Shown here: one piece after another, positions 1 through 7,400 of the stretch | How the letters are laid out: every line of letters begins with the position of its first letter | Position numbering within the stretch: position 1 is the stretch's first letter | Source of the DNA: Mycobacterium paraterrae | GTDB lineage: Bacteria; Actinomycetota; Actinomycetes; Mycobacteriales; Mycobacteriaceae | Length of the DNA: 64,000 bases | Reading direction: 5' to 3' | Assembly (NCBI RefSeq): GCF_022430545.2 | Contig: NZ_CP092488.2 | Span: 3,472,001-3,536,000 of the forward strand | Made by a program: the position numbers and the translations under genes | Notes under the pieces: model-generated | The model's database searches: none | The model's input: the letters and a program-made list of their open reading frames with translations, nothing else | Told to the model about the DNA's origin: nothing

Positions 1-773
1 AGTTCGGTGCGGATCTGATGATCTCGGCCGAGGCGTGCCACCTCGAATCCGACGGCGGTAAGCACCTGGTCTGCTTTGGCGACGAGTCGTCGATCGTCGG
101 CAGGGCCGTCATATTGGCGACGGGAGCCAGATATCGGCGGCTCAGTGTGCCCGGGATCGAGCGATTCGAGGGCAACGGAATCTTTTACGCCGCGACATTC
201 CAGGAGGCGTTACTGTGCGGCGCCGGTCCGGTGGTGATCGTCGGCGGTGGTAACTCCGCCGGGCAGGCCGCCGTGTTCCTGGCGTCTCGGGTCGCTCGCG
301 TGTATCTGCTTATCCGCGCCGGCGACATCGGGAAGGACATGTCGCGCTACCTCGTCGACCAGATACACCAGCAACCCCGGATTACCGTCTGCTTGCACAC
401 CGAGGTCCGCGAAATCCACGGGGACAAGCGGGTCGAAACGATTGTCGCGCAGAATAATCACACCGGCGGCGAGCGCCGCATCGATACCACGGCGCTCTTC
501 GTGTTCATCGGTGCTGCGCCCAATACGGCATGGCTACACGGTGCGGTGTCGCTCGATGACTTCGGCTTTATAGCTACCGGTTCCGCAGCGTTGTACTCGG
601 CCAACGGTCGAGCAGGAGTGCGCATTGCTCGCGAACCGATGATGCTCGAAACCAGCCGCCCCGGCATTTTCGCGGCCGGCGACGTTCGCAGCGGCTCTGT
701 CAAGAGAGTGGCATCAGCGGTGGGCGAGGGATCAATAGCCGTCCGCCAGGTCGAGCAATACCTGCTGGCCTAG
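1..773 (+). CDS. Thioredoxin-reductase-like FAD/NAD(P)H oxidoreductase, 3' part
   Basis: The gene enters from the left edge. The open frame runs from base 3 without a start, so the first in-window ATG (18) is probably internal. About 256 residues are visible. They hold the NAD(P)H-binding glycine motif GGGNSAGQAA and the C-terminal FAD signature AAGDVRSGSVKR, which define the thioredoxin reductase fold. The redox-active CxxC that normally sits just before the NADPH domain is missing; the site reads FYAATFQEA. From family knowledge, actinobacterial proteins of this kind often carry a cyclic-nucleotide-binding or receiver domain in front of the reductase module, but that part lies outside the window. 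It is therefore probably a flavin oxidoreductase that does not reduce thioredoxin by the classical dithiol route. It is convergent with the TetR gene that follows. Confidence 0.8.
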   Translation, partial: FGADLMISAEACHLESDGGKHLVCFGDESSIVGRAVILATGARYRRLSVPGIERFEGNGIFYAATFQEALLCGAGPVVIVGGGNSAGQAAVFLASRVARVYLLIRAGDIGKDMSRYLVDQIHQQPRITVCLHTEVREIHGDKRVETIVAQNNHTGGERRIDTTALFVFIGAAPNTAWLHGAVSLDDFGFIATGSAALYSANGRAGVRIAREPMMLETSRPGIFAAGDVRSGSVKRVASAVGEGSIAVRQVEQYLLA

Positions 774-800
774 CGCCGACTGCCGCGGTGTGACCTGCAG

Positions 801-1352
801 CTATCCACCGCCGAAAGATGGACCCAGGAAGCGCTGGACCATAACGCGTTGGGCGGCAGCGTCTTTGACGGGCCAACACCAGAGCGCGAGGAACACCCGA
901 ATCAGCCACTGCGCCGCAAGCGGGTCGGCGTTGTCCTCACCCAGCATCTCGGCAGCGAAGCTGCTGACGACCGGCGACGTGGTCAGCCATTCACTACCAG
1001 GCCCCAGCTGCGCTGACGGCATCAGTGACACCAAGGGATCTGCCTGGATACGTTGCAGCGCAACGATTGTCGCTGTCACAACGCGCTCGGGGCCGGTGAG
1101 ACCGTCGATGGCGTCGCGCACGGATCCCAAGATCCGGGTGGCTTGGATCGTCACGACGGCGTCGCGGATGGCGGCCTTGCCGCCCGCGCGGCGATAAATG
1201 GTGGCGGGCGAACAGTGGGTTTTCGCGGCCAACGCCTCGATGCTGAAGGCCTCGTAGCCGGCCTCCGCGATCAGATCGGCAGCCGCGGTGTAGAGCTTGT
1301 CCGCGGCCGCGCTGTGTCTGTCTTGTCCCAGCAGCCAGTCGTCGCGCGGCAT
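801..1352 (-). CDS. TetR/AcrR family transcriptional regulator
   Basis: This 183-residue protein has an N-terminal TetR helix-turn-helix: the stretch from AAADLIAEAGYEAFSIEA to SPATIYRRAGGKAAIRD contains the expected FSIEALA...ATIYRR pattern. The C-terminal half is helical and not diagnostic of a ligand. I chose the ATG at 1352 (MPRDDWLLGQ); the frame stays open up to 1412, but the extra 20 residues are Arg/His-rich and unlike the family. The gene is divergent from the P450 at 1498, with a perfect inverted repeat between them, so it most likely represses itself and the P450-crotonase pair. The ligand is unknown. Confidence 0.85.
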   Translation of the reverse strand: MPRDDWLLGQDRHSAAADKLYTAAADLIAEAGYEAFSIEALAAKTHCSPATIYRRAGGKAAIRDAVVTIQATRILGSVRDAIDGLTGPERVVTATIVALQRIQADPLVSLMPSAQLGPGSEWLTTSPVVSSFAAEMLGEDNADPLAAQWLIRVFLALWCWPVKDAAAQRVMVQRFLGPSFGGG

Positions 1353-1389
1353 GTGTCGATGGTGCCCTGGGCGGCGACGAAATAAAAGC

Positions 1390-1408
1390 TTTCTCTCACA
1401 CTGAGAAA
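1390..1408. promoter_or_regulatory. Candidate operator between tetR and P450
   Basis: A perfect 6-bp inverted repeat, TTTCTC and GAGAAA, is separated by 7 bp in the divergent intergenic region. A third half-site-like TTTCTCA lies about 30 bp further on, near 1422. The size and position fit a TetR dimer site controlling both directions. No binding evidence is available. Confidence 0.4.
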
Positions 1409-1497
1409 CCAAAGACCATTTTTCTCATCGAAGTCCCAGGTCCGCCGTCGTAGTTGATAAGCCGGTCGCCCCGGACGAACATGTCCGCTTTTCAACT

Positions 1498-2760
1498 TTG
1501 TCGGACGATGTTGACCCTGCCTGCGGTGACGCCCAATCTGAAGCGGTGACAGTGCTGTCGGACCCGGACAATTTCTTTGGCACCGAGGCGCTGCAGGACC
1601 CGTATCCGCTCTACGAACGCATGCGATCCGCGGCCCCGGTGCACCGGATCGGCGAGTCCGAGTTCTATGCCGTGTGCGGCTGGGACGCGCTGATCGAAGC
1701 CGTCGAGCGGGTCGAGGATTTCTCCTCGAATCTGACCGCGACGATGGTCTACGGCGAAGACGGGACCGTGACACCGTTCCCGATGATGGAGGCGGGCAGC
1801 CCCGGCCACGCCCTGGCCACCGCAGACGACCCGACACACGCGATACATCGAAAGATCTTGTTGCCGCACTTGTCCGCAAAGCGGGTTCGCGTCATCGAGG
1901 AGTTTGCCAACGACGTCGCGCAACGACTGTGGGATGACAACCTCCGTGACGGGCAGATCGAATGGATGAGCGCGATCGCCAACCGCCTCCCGATGATGGT
2001 CGTCGCCAAGCTGTTGGGGCTACCCGAAGGCGACGTCGACGATCTCATTCGTCTGGGCTTCGCGACCACGACACTGCTCGACGGTGTCGTCACCCAGGCT
2101 CAGTTGCAGGAGGCCGGGGTGGCGGCCTTCGAGTTGGCGAATTACGTCACCCAACATTTCGAAAAGTCAACTGGCACCGAGCAACCCGGACTGATACCAG
2201 ATATGGCTGCTCGCTACGCCGCGGGCGAAGTGGACCAGACCGTTGCGATGAACATCATGCTGACCTTGTTCAGCGCGGCGGGTGAGTCCACGGCGTCGCT
2301 GCTGGGCAGTGCCGCGTGGATCCTGGCTGAGCGCCCGGAAATTCAGGCGCAGCTTCGCGAAAACCCAACCCTGTTGAATGCGTTCGTCGAAGAGGCGTTG
2401 CGCTACGAGCCGCCGTTTCGCGGCCACTACCGGCACGTGTGGCGCGATACCACCCTCGGCGGGGTTCCGGTGCCGGCGAACGCTCATCTGCTGCTGATGT
2501 GGGGGGCGGCCAACCGTGACCCCGCGCATTTCGAGGCGCCCGACGAATTTCGTCTCGACCGGTCCAGCGCCAAGGGGCACGTGACATTCGGCAAAGGCGC
2601 GCACTTCTGCGTCGGTGCGGCACTGGCGCGCCTCGAGGCGCAGATCGTCTTTCGGACCGTGCTCGAGCGCACGACCTGGATCGAAGCCGTCGAGGTCGGG
2701 GACTGGTTGCCCAGCATCCTGGTGAGGCGACGCAAGCGCCTCCAGCTCAAGGCCACCTGA
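1498..2760 (+). CDS. Cytochrome P450
   Basis: This soluble P450 monooxygenase has about 420 residues, the usual bacterial size. The I-helix oxygen-activation motif is AGEST within FSAAGESTASLLG. The K-helix ExxR is in EEALRYEPPF. The heme-binding loop FGKGAHFCVGAALA places the thiolate ligand at about Cys371. The start is uncertain: the frame opens at TTG 1498 (MSDDVDPA), and GTG 1546 (MTVLSDPDNFF) is an equally good start that would shorten it by 16 residues. No ferredoxin gene is adjacent, so electrons must come from a partner elsewhere. The downstream crotonase, 50 bp away, suggests that the oxidised product or its acyl-CoA is processed further. The substrate cannot be read from the sequence. 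Confidence 0.93.
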   Translation: MSDDVDPACGDAQSEAVTVLSDPDNFFGTEALQDPYPLYERMRSAAPVHRIGESEFYAVCGWDALIEAVERVEDFSSNLTATMVYGEDGTVTPFPMMEAGSPGHALATADDPTHAIHRKILLPHLSAKRVRVIEEFANDVAQRLWDDNLRDGQIEWMSAIANRLPMMVVAKLLGLPEGDVDDLIRLGFATTTLLDGVVTQAQLQEAGVAAFELANYVTQHFEKSTGTEQPGLIPDMAARYAAGEVDQTVAMNIMLTLFSAAGESTASLLGSAAWILAERPEIQAQLRENPTLLNAFVEEALRYEPPFRGHYRHVWRDTTLGGVPVPANAHLLLMWGAANRDPAHFEAPDEFRLDRSSAKGHVTFGKGAHFCVGAALARLEAQIVFRTVLERTTWIEAVEVGDWLPSILVRRRKRLQLKAT

Positions 2761-2810
2761 CGAGGCGGACACCCCGAGGCCCCGATGACTGGCGGAGTAC
2801 ATTCCCGAGC

Positions 2811-3614
2811 ATGTCTGAAGACAGAGTCCAGGTGAAAATTGGCGCCGCCGGCGTCGCGACGGTGACCATGGTGCGCACCGACAAGCACAACGCGCTCGAT
2901 CAGGCCATGTTCGAGGGGCTGACGAAGGCCGCGGAGCGGTTGGCGGGCGAACAATCCGTGCGTGCGGTCGTGCTGCATGGGGAGGGTAAGAGTTTCTGCT
3001 CCGGGTTGGACGTTGCCAGCTTCATGTCCGGTCAGGGCGGCACGGGCGTGCTGCTCCAGCGTGAGGACGGCCGACTGGCCAACTTCGCTCAGCGGGTGGC
3101 CTACGACTGGTCTTTGGTGCCGGCGCCGGTGATCGCCGCGATCCACGGCAACTGCTTCGGCGGTGGCCTGCAGATCGCTCTGGGCACCGACATCAGGATC
3201 GCCGCACCGGATGCGAAGCTCTCGGTGATGGAGGTCAAGTGGGGCCTGGTTCCCGACATGGGCATCACGCAGACCCTGCCGAGGCTGCTGCCCATCGATG
3301 TGGCAAAGGAGCTGACCTTCAGCGGCCGAATAGTCTCGGGGACTGAGGCTTTGGCGCTCGGCTTGGTCACCCGCACCAGCGAGGACCCGCTCGCGGCGGC
3401 GCTCGCGCTTGCGGAGGAGATCGCGCAGAAGTCTCCCGACGCCGTGCGGGCCGCGAAGCGCCTGTACGACGAAACCTGGGTCAGCGATGACGCCGCCGGG
3501 GCGCTCAAACTCGAATCCGAACTCCAGACCGGACTGATCGGCAAGCCCAACCAGGTCGCCGCCGTGGTGGCCGGAATGTCGGGGGAGCAGCCGATCTTCG
3601 TCGACCCGGTTTAG
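2811..3614 (+). CDS. Crotonase / enoyl-CoA hydratase family protein
   Basis: This 267-residue single-domain crotonase has the CoA-binding and oxyanion-hole signatures: HGEGKSFCSGLD near residues 55-66 and the IHGNCFGGGLQIALGTDIRI stretch near residue 110. Of the two acid residues used by classical hydratases, the second is kept (the Glu of SVMEVKWGLVPDMG). The first, in the GGGxE position, is Gln (GGGLQIA). That makes simple 2-enoyl-CoA hydration doubtful; isomerase, hydrolase or other crotonase chemistry is possible. It follows the P450 in the same direction and is probably co-transcribed with it. A hairpin flanked by A and T runs lies just after the stop. Confidence 0.85.
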   Translation: MSEDRVQVKIGAAGVATVTMVRTDKHNALDQAMFEGLTKAAERLAGEQSVRAVVLHGEGKSFCSGLDVASFMSGQGGTGVLLQREDGRLANFAQRVAYDWSLVPAPVIAAIHGNCFGGGLQIALGTDIRIAAPDAKLSVMEVKWGLVPDMGITQTLPRLLPIDVAKELTFSGRIVSGTEALALGLVTRTSEDPLAAALALAEEIAQKSPDAVRAAKRLYDETWVSDDAAGALKLESELQTGLIGKPNQVAAVVAGMSGEQPIFVDPV

Positions 3615-3640
3615 GCCGCCCAGCAAACCATCCACTCGGC

Positions 3641-3666
3641 AAAAGCGCCCCAATATGGGCATTTTC
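3641..3666 (+). terminator. Candidate terminator after the crotonase gene
   Basis: AAAAGCGCCC is followed by a 6-nt loop and GGGCATTTT, giving a GC stem flanked by an A run and a short T run. It lies 27 bp downstream of the crotonase stop and before the GGDEF-EAL gene. It is a weak intrinsic terminator; mycobacterial terminators often lack long U tracts. Confidence 0.4.
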
Positions 3667-3713
3667 TGGCACGCTCGGTGAATCGATCTGCGAGCCAGGG
3701 AGGTCGTGGGGGC

Positions 3714-6020
3714 ATGACCGTTCGTCGACGACTGCTGGGTGCCGGACTGCTGCTCCTCCCGCTCGTCGTCGGCATTGCGCTCGCGCTAGAACTGACCTTG
3801 CGTTGGGGCGGCGAAGGCGTGGTCCGCGCCGTCGACAGTCTGACGCTGGTGGCGTCGTCGATCTACGCGACGGCATGGGCGGTCTTTGCCGCCCGGTGTG
3901 CTGCCGGGGCCGGCCGCAGAGCCTGGACGTTGCTGTCGGTCGCGCTTGGCGTCGGAGCGGCCGGAAACGTGATCTGGGCTCTGCACCTAGGTCTGCTGCA
4001 AGACAAGCCCTTTCCGGCCTCACCGGGCCTTTGGTATCTGGCGTGCACGCTGCTCATGGCGGGGGCCTTGACGTTCTTTCCGGCCGGACCGCTGAGGGGG
4101 TCGCGGTTGCGCAACGTCCTGGACGGCATCACGGCCGGACTATGCCTGCTGCTGTTGATGTGGATAGTCGCGTTACACAGTGTCTACGACACCTACGCCG
4201 CGAATCGAGACGTGCCAGTTCTCAGAGTGCTGCTTCCGATCGGCGACCTGACGGTTCTGACCACGGTGGTACTGATCACCGGGCGTGCCGAACCGCGATA
4301 TCGACGCGAGCTGTGGCTGCTCGGCGCCGCCATACTGTTGTTGACCGCCACCAATACCGGCTACGTCAGCCTCATTGCGAGCGGCCGATTCCATGCCGGT
4401 AGCCTGCTCGATCTTGGCTGGTTCGCCGCCTCGATCGCGTTCGCCGCCGCGGCACAAATGAGTCGTCGTTCTTCCTCGACTCACCGACCCGAAACGGTCT
4501 CGTCGAATACGTCGTTGTGGCTGCCGTATGTGCCGTTGTTGTTGGCCGGCACCGTGGGACCGGCGATCGTCATGTCGGGTTTTGAGTCGTTGCTCGTGCC
4601 GCTCCTGATGATCAGCGTGGTCTCGCGGCAGGTGGTGGCCGCCGCGGAGACCCGACGGCTGCTGGCCGACGCGGCTCAGCAAGCGCTGCGCGACCCATTG
4701 ACCGGCCTACCCAACCGCACGCTGTTCCACGACCGACTCACCCACGCCTTGACCCTTCGTCAGCGCGACGAACGATCGGTTGCCGTCGTATCGATCGACA
4801 TCGATGACTTCAAGCTGGTCAACGACAGCCTGGGCCACCCGGTGGCCGACAACGTTCTCGTGAGGGTCGGACAACGCATCGCCGACAGCGTCCGTCCCGG
4901 CGACACGGTCGCACGGCTAGGCGGTGACGAGTTCGCTCTCTTGCTCGAGGGGCCGGAGGACCAGTCCTACGTGGTCGCGGGCCGCGTCGTCGAGGCCTTC
5001 GAACAGCCACTTTTCATCGCGGGGGAAACGATCCTCGTGCGTCCCAGCGTCGGCATTGCCCTGGCGTCGCCTGACGAGCCCGATATTGCACCGCACCTGC
5101 TGCTGAAGCGGGCCGACATGGCGATGTACGCCGCCAAGCGCTCGCGCTCGTCGGGCATGCATTCTTTCAGCCCCGATATGGAACTGGCCGTGCCTGACGT
5201 CACGGAGCGGGCCGGTCGCGCTGCCGACCGGCCCGCCGCCGACGGCGCTGCGCAGATTCGCCTGCTGGGAGAGTTGCGCCGAGCCATCGATCACGCCGAA
5301 TTGACCTTGGTGTACCAACCGAAGATTCATCTACGCTCTGGCCGGGTCGTAGGGCTGGAGGCGTTGTTGCGTTGGCCGCATCCGGAACTGGGCGAGTTGC
5401 GGCCGGATACGTTCATGGGCCTTGTGCGACAGCACGGGCTGATGCGGCAAGTGACTGAGTTGGTCGTAACCAAAGCCCTCGACGACGCGGTGCGGTGGCA
5501 GACAGCCGGTGTCGACACGGCGGTCGCGGTCAACGTGTTCGCCCCGGATCTGAAGGACGCGGGGCTGCCCGACGCTCTATGTGGAGCGCTCCAAAGTCGG
5601 CACCTGTCAACGGCTTTGCTCACCGTCGAGATCACAGAGGATCTGATCGTCAACGATATTGACCGGGTGACGACGGTATTGCGACGGCTGCGTGATGTGG
5701 GTATCCGGGTGGCGATCGACGACTTCGGCAGCGGGTTTTCGGCGCTGTCGTATTTGCGTGACCTGCCTGTCGACGAGGTCAAGCTGGACCGGCAATTCAT
5801 CTCGTCGATCACCGACGACAAGCGTGCCGCGGCAGTGGTGCGTGCGGTGATCGACCTGACCCACGAACTGGACGTCACCGTGGTAGCCGAGGGCATCGAG
5901 GACGCCGCCACCGCGGACTGGCTGCGCGAGCACGGCTGCGACATCGGTCAGGGTTATCACATCGGTGCACCCGTCGCCGCCTCGATGGTCCCGCAGCTCA
6001 TCGGCGCCCAGGCTCGATAA
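3714..6020 (+). CDS. Membrane GGDEF-EAL protein (cyclic di-GMP synthase/phosphodiesterase)
   Basis: This 768-residue protein begins with about nine hydrophobic segments (roughly residues 5-300), followed by a GGDEF domain and an EAL domain. The diguanylate cyclase signature GGDEF is exact at residues 403-407, and an upstream RPGD sits where the product-inhibition I-site (RxxD) belongs. The EAL motif (ELL context GLEALLRWP) is at 549-551. The other phosphodiesterase residues also look present: the Asn of AVNVFAPDL, VEITEDL, DDFGSGFSAL, VKLDRQF, VAEGIED and GQGYHIG. Both activities are therefore plausible. I chose ATG 3714, which has AGGGAGG 10 bp upstream, over GTG 3678. The N-terminal membrane part probably senses a signal. 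It stands alone, with no obvious operon partner. Confidence 0.92.
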   Translation: MTVRRRLLGAGLLLLPLVVGIALALELTLRWGGEGVVRAVDSLTLVASSIYATAWAVFAARCAAGAGRRAWTLLSVALGVGAAGNVIWALHLGLLQDKPFPASPGLWYLACTLLMAGALTFFPAGPLRGSRLRNVLDGITAGLCLLLLMWIVALHSVYDTYAANRDVPVLRVLLPIGDLTVLTTVVLITGRAEPRYRRELWLLGAAILLLTATNTGYVSLIASGRFHAGSLLDLGWFAASIAFAAAAQMSRRSSSTHRPETVSSNTSLWLPYVPLLLAGTVGPAIVMSGFESLLVPLLMISVVSRQVVAAAETRRLLADAAQQALRDPLTGLPNRTLFHDRLTHALTLRQRDERSVAVVSIDIDDFKLVNDSLGHPVADNVLVRVGQRIADSVRPGDTVARLGGDEFALLLEGPEDQSYVVAGRVVEAFEQPLFIAGETILVRPSVGIALASPDEPDIAPHLLLKRADMAMYAAKRSRSSGMHSFSPDMELAVPDVTERAGRAADRPAADGAAQIRLLGELRRAIDHAELTLVYQPKIHLRSGRVVGLEALLRWPHPELGELRPDTFMGLVRQHGLMRQVTELVVTKALDDAVRWQTAGVDTAVAVNVFAPDLKDAGLPDALCGALQSRHLSTALLTVEITEDLIVNDIDRVTTVLRRLRDVGIRVAIDDFGSGFSALSYLRDLPVDEVKLDRQFISSITDDKRAAAVVRAVIDLTHELDVTVVAEGIEDAATADWLREHGCDIGQGYHIGAPVAASMVPQLIGAQAR

Positions 6021-6187
6021 TCCGATTGTGGCGGCAGCGCTGGCGAGTCCCGGGTTGGTCGGCGTGACGGTGGCTGCGGCATAGGTCTTTCGGGCGGGAA
6101 ATAATCATCCGCGCAGGCGCGTTCGGATGCTGCGAGCGCCAGAAGCGTTGTACGTCACAACATATCGAATCGTGTGGGAGCGCGGAC

Positions 6188-6712
6188 GTGCCCGAGTTCG
6201 AGCCGGATATCCTGACCGAGGGTCTCGATGTCGTCTTTTGCGGACTCAACTATGCCGCGAGCGCCGTCAAGGACGGCTATCACTTCTCGCATCGGAACAA
6301 CCGTTTTTGGCCCGTGCTGCATCTTGCCGGTTTCACAGATTGCCGCCTCCAGCCCGCCGATCAACGCCGATTGCTTGACTACGGGTGCGGCGTGACGGCG
6401 GTGGTACAGCGACCGACGTCATCCGCCAGCGAGGTGTCACCCGTCGAGTTCCGAACCGCTCGGCCGCAATTCGAGTCGAAGATCCGCCGCTACGAGCCTC
6501 GTATGATCGCCTTCCTGGGTAAGCGAGCGCTGGCCTGCATGCTCGGCACTCCCGACGTGCCGTGGGGGAGGTTTGCCCCGGGCTTCGCCGGAACGCCGGC
6601 ATGGGTACTGCCCAATCCAAGTGGTGCGAACATCGGCTTCTCGATCGAAGAACTCGTCGCCGCGTATCGCGAACTGCGCCGAGAACTTTCGAGCATGACG
6701 GGCGCGCGATGA
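6188..6712 (+). CDS. mug: G/U(T) mismatch-specific uracil-DNA glycosylase (Mug family)
   Basis: This 174-residue single-domain protein matches the mismatch-specific uracil/thymine DNA glycosylase family along its length. The active-site motif VVFCGLNYA corresponds to the GINPG motif of E. coli Mug; the catalytic-site Asn is retained and PG is changed to YA. NNRFWPVLHLAGFTD, LLDYGCGVT and VLPNPSGAN are all family hallmarks, the last being the region that contacts the orphan base. It would excise U or ethenocytosine opposite G in base-excision repair in the cytoplasm. GTG 6188 is the start because homology begins within ten residues of it. The neighbours give no functional clue. Confidence 0.88.
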   Translation: MPEFEPDILTEGLDVVFCGLNYAASAVKDGYHFSHRNNRFWPVLHLAGFTDCRLQPADQRRLLDYGCGVTAVVQRPTSSASEVSPVEFRTARPQFESKIRRYEPRMIAFLGKRALACMLGTPDVPWGRFAPGFAGTPAWVLPNPSGANIGFSIEELVAAYRELRRELSSMTGAR

Positions 6713-6743
6713 CCGGTTCGCCTACCCGTAAGATTGATCGGAC

Positions 6744-6965
6744 ATGAGAAGACGAGTCTTCCTGCCTGTGGTCGCCACGACCGTGCTCGTAGTAGCGCTG
6801 CTGTGGGTCTGGTACAACTCCGGGCAGAACAAGCTGCAGCGGTGCGTGAAAGCCCAGTCGGATCACTTCTATTCGACCAGCGAGGGCCAGGAGCTGCACC
6901 GTCATGGGACGGATCCGCCTACCGAGCTCTTTGTCCTGGAATGTAACCAACTCGGTATCCACTGA
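6744..6965 (+). CDS. Small hypothetical membrane-anchored protein
   Basis: This 73-residue product begins with MRRRVFLPVV and has one hydrophobic segment (about residues 5-23). That segment could be an uncleaved signal anchor, leaving a small extracytoplasmic domain with two cysteines (in QRCVKAQ and LECNQLG) that could pair. I recognise no family. The ATG lies 32 bp after the Mug stop and the gene may be co-transcribed with it. The composition is ordinary mycobacterial coding, which makes it likely to be real despite its size. Confidence 0.6.
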   Translation: MRRRVFLPVVATTVLVVALLWVWYNSGQNKLQRCVKAQSDHFYSTSEGQELHRHGTDPPTELFVLECNQLGIH

Positions 6966-6988
6966 CGCGCGCGTAGATCAGGCGTTCG

Positions 6989-7015
6989 AGCTCAGCTCTC
7001 AGCGATTTCTCAGCG
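6989..7015 (+). promoter_or_regulatory. Direct-repeat box, candidate response-regulator site
   Basis: TCTCAGCG occurs at 6997 and again at 7008, exactly 11 bp apart, with a partial CTCAG just before (6991). Head-to-tail repeats with one-turn spacing are the classic OmpR/PhoB binding pattern. The same repeat (TTCTCAGCG/TTCTCAACG, also 11 bp apart) lies upstream of the histidine kinase at 10858. This one precedes the truncated reading frame at 7070 and was probably the promoter box for the response-regulator side before the IS110 element arrived. Confidence 0.5.
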
Positions 7016-7016
7016 G

Positions 7017-7044
7017 AACTGTCGTATTCATAGTCCCGACAGTT
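7017..7044. promoter_or_regulatory. 8-bp inverted repeat after the direct-repeat box
   Basis: AACTGTCG and CGACAGTT form a perfect 8-bp inverted repeat with a 12-nt spacer, directly abutting the direct-repeat box. It could be a second operator, or a hairpin in the leader of the 7070 frame. There is no T run, so a terminator is unlikely. Confidence 0.35.
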
Positions 7045-7069
7045 AGCCAAAGACCGAGGATGAATCGCG

Positions 7070-7189
7070 ATGAGCGGGGCCACGACGCGCCAGTTGACGA
7101 AGGTGCCGGCGGTCACGCTGGGCGTGGTCACCGTCCAGCCACAACACATCCAGGTCTGGCCACGTAGCGTGCCGTCAGTGTCAGGGTGA
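7070..7189 (+). pseudogene. 5' stub of a membrane-protein gene (COG4705-like), interrupted
   Basis: An ATG with GAGGA upstream opens a 39-codon frame. Its first 18 residues (MSGATTRQLTKVPAVTLG) resemble the N-terminus of uncharacterised membrane proteins of the COG4705 type, which from family knowledge continue with a hydrophobic segment after KVPxVTL. Here the similarity stops abruptly at about base 7123, and the rest (VVTVQPQHIQVW...) is hydrophilic and unrelated. This is best explained by the left end of the IS110 element replacing the body of the gene. The stub retains its promoter box (6989-7015). The assignment rests on 18 residues and is tentative. Confidence 0.42.
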
Positions 7190-7224
7190 GGTGCCGCAGG
7201 AGGTTGCGGTGGTTGGATCCTGAT

Positions 7225-7400
7225 CACCTGGTGTCTGGCTCATAGCCTGCCTGCCGCCTTCGGTTGGCGTTCATGCGTTTTGCCGGCACCGGGTGTGAAG
7301 GACCGGCCGGCGTGACTTGATAGGAGCGTGGCACCGCCCCCACTGAGGTTTGTCCGCCGACCGGCCCAACCGTCACCTCACAGTGAAGGAGGCAACCCCT
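7225..7400 (+). ncRNA. Candidate bridge RNA region of the IS110 element
   Basis: IS110-subgroup elements encode, in the non-coding left end just before the transposase, a structured bridge RNA whose loops pair with target and donor DNA (established for IS621-type elements). This 176-nt stretch lies in that position. It shows stem potential: CGCC/GGCG around 7256-7270, and GCCGG...CCGGC near 7284-7309 enclosing a 16-nt loop. Transcript ends and guide loops cannot be assigned by eye. Confidence 0.35.

Noticed and set aside
6919..7227. Minus-strand frame of 102 codons in the gap before IS110
   Set aside because: It overlaps the end of the small plus-strand gene, the direct-repeat box and the presumed IS left end; no family features, so it is treated as chance.
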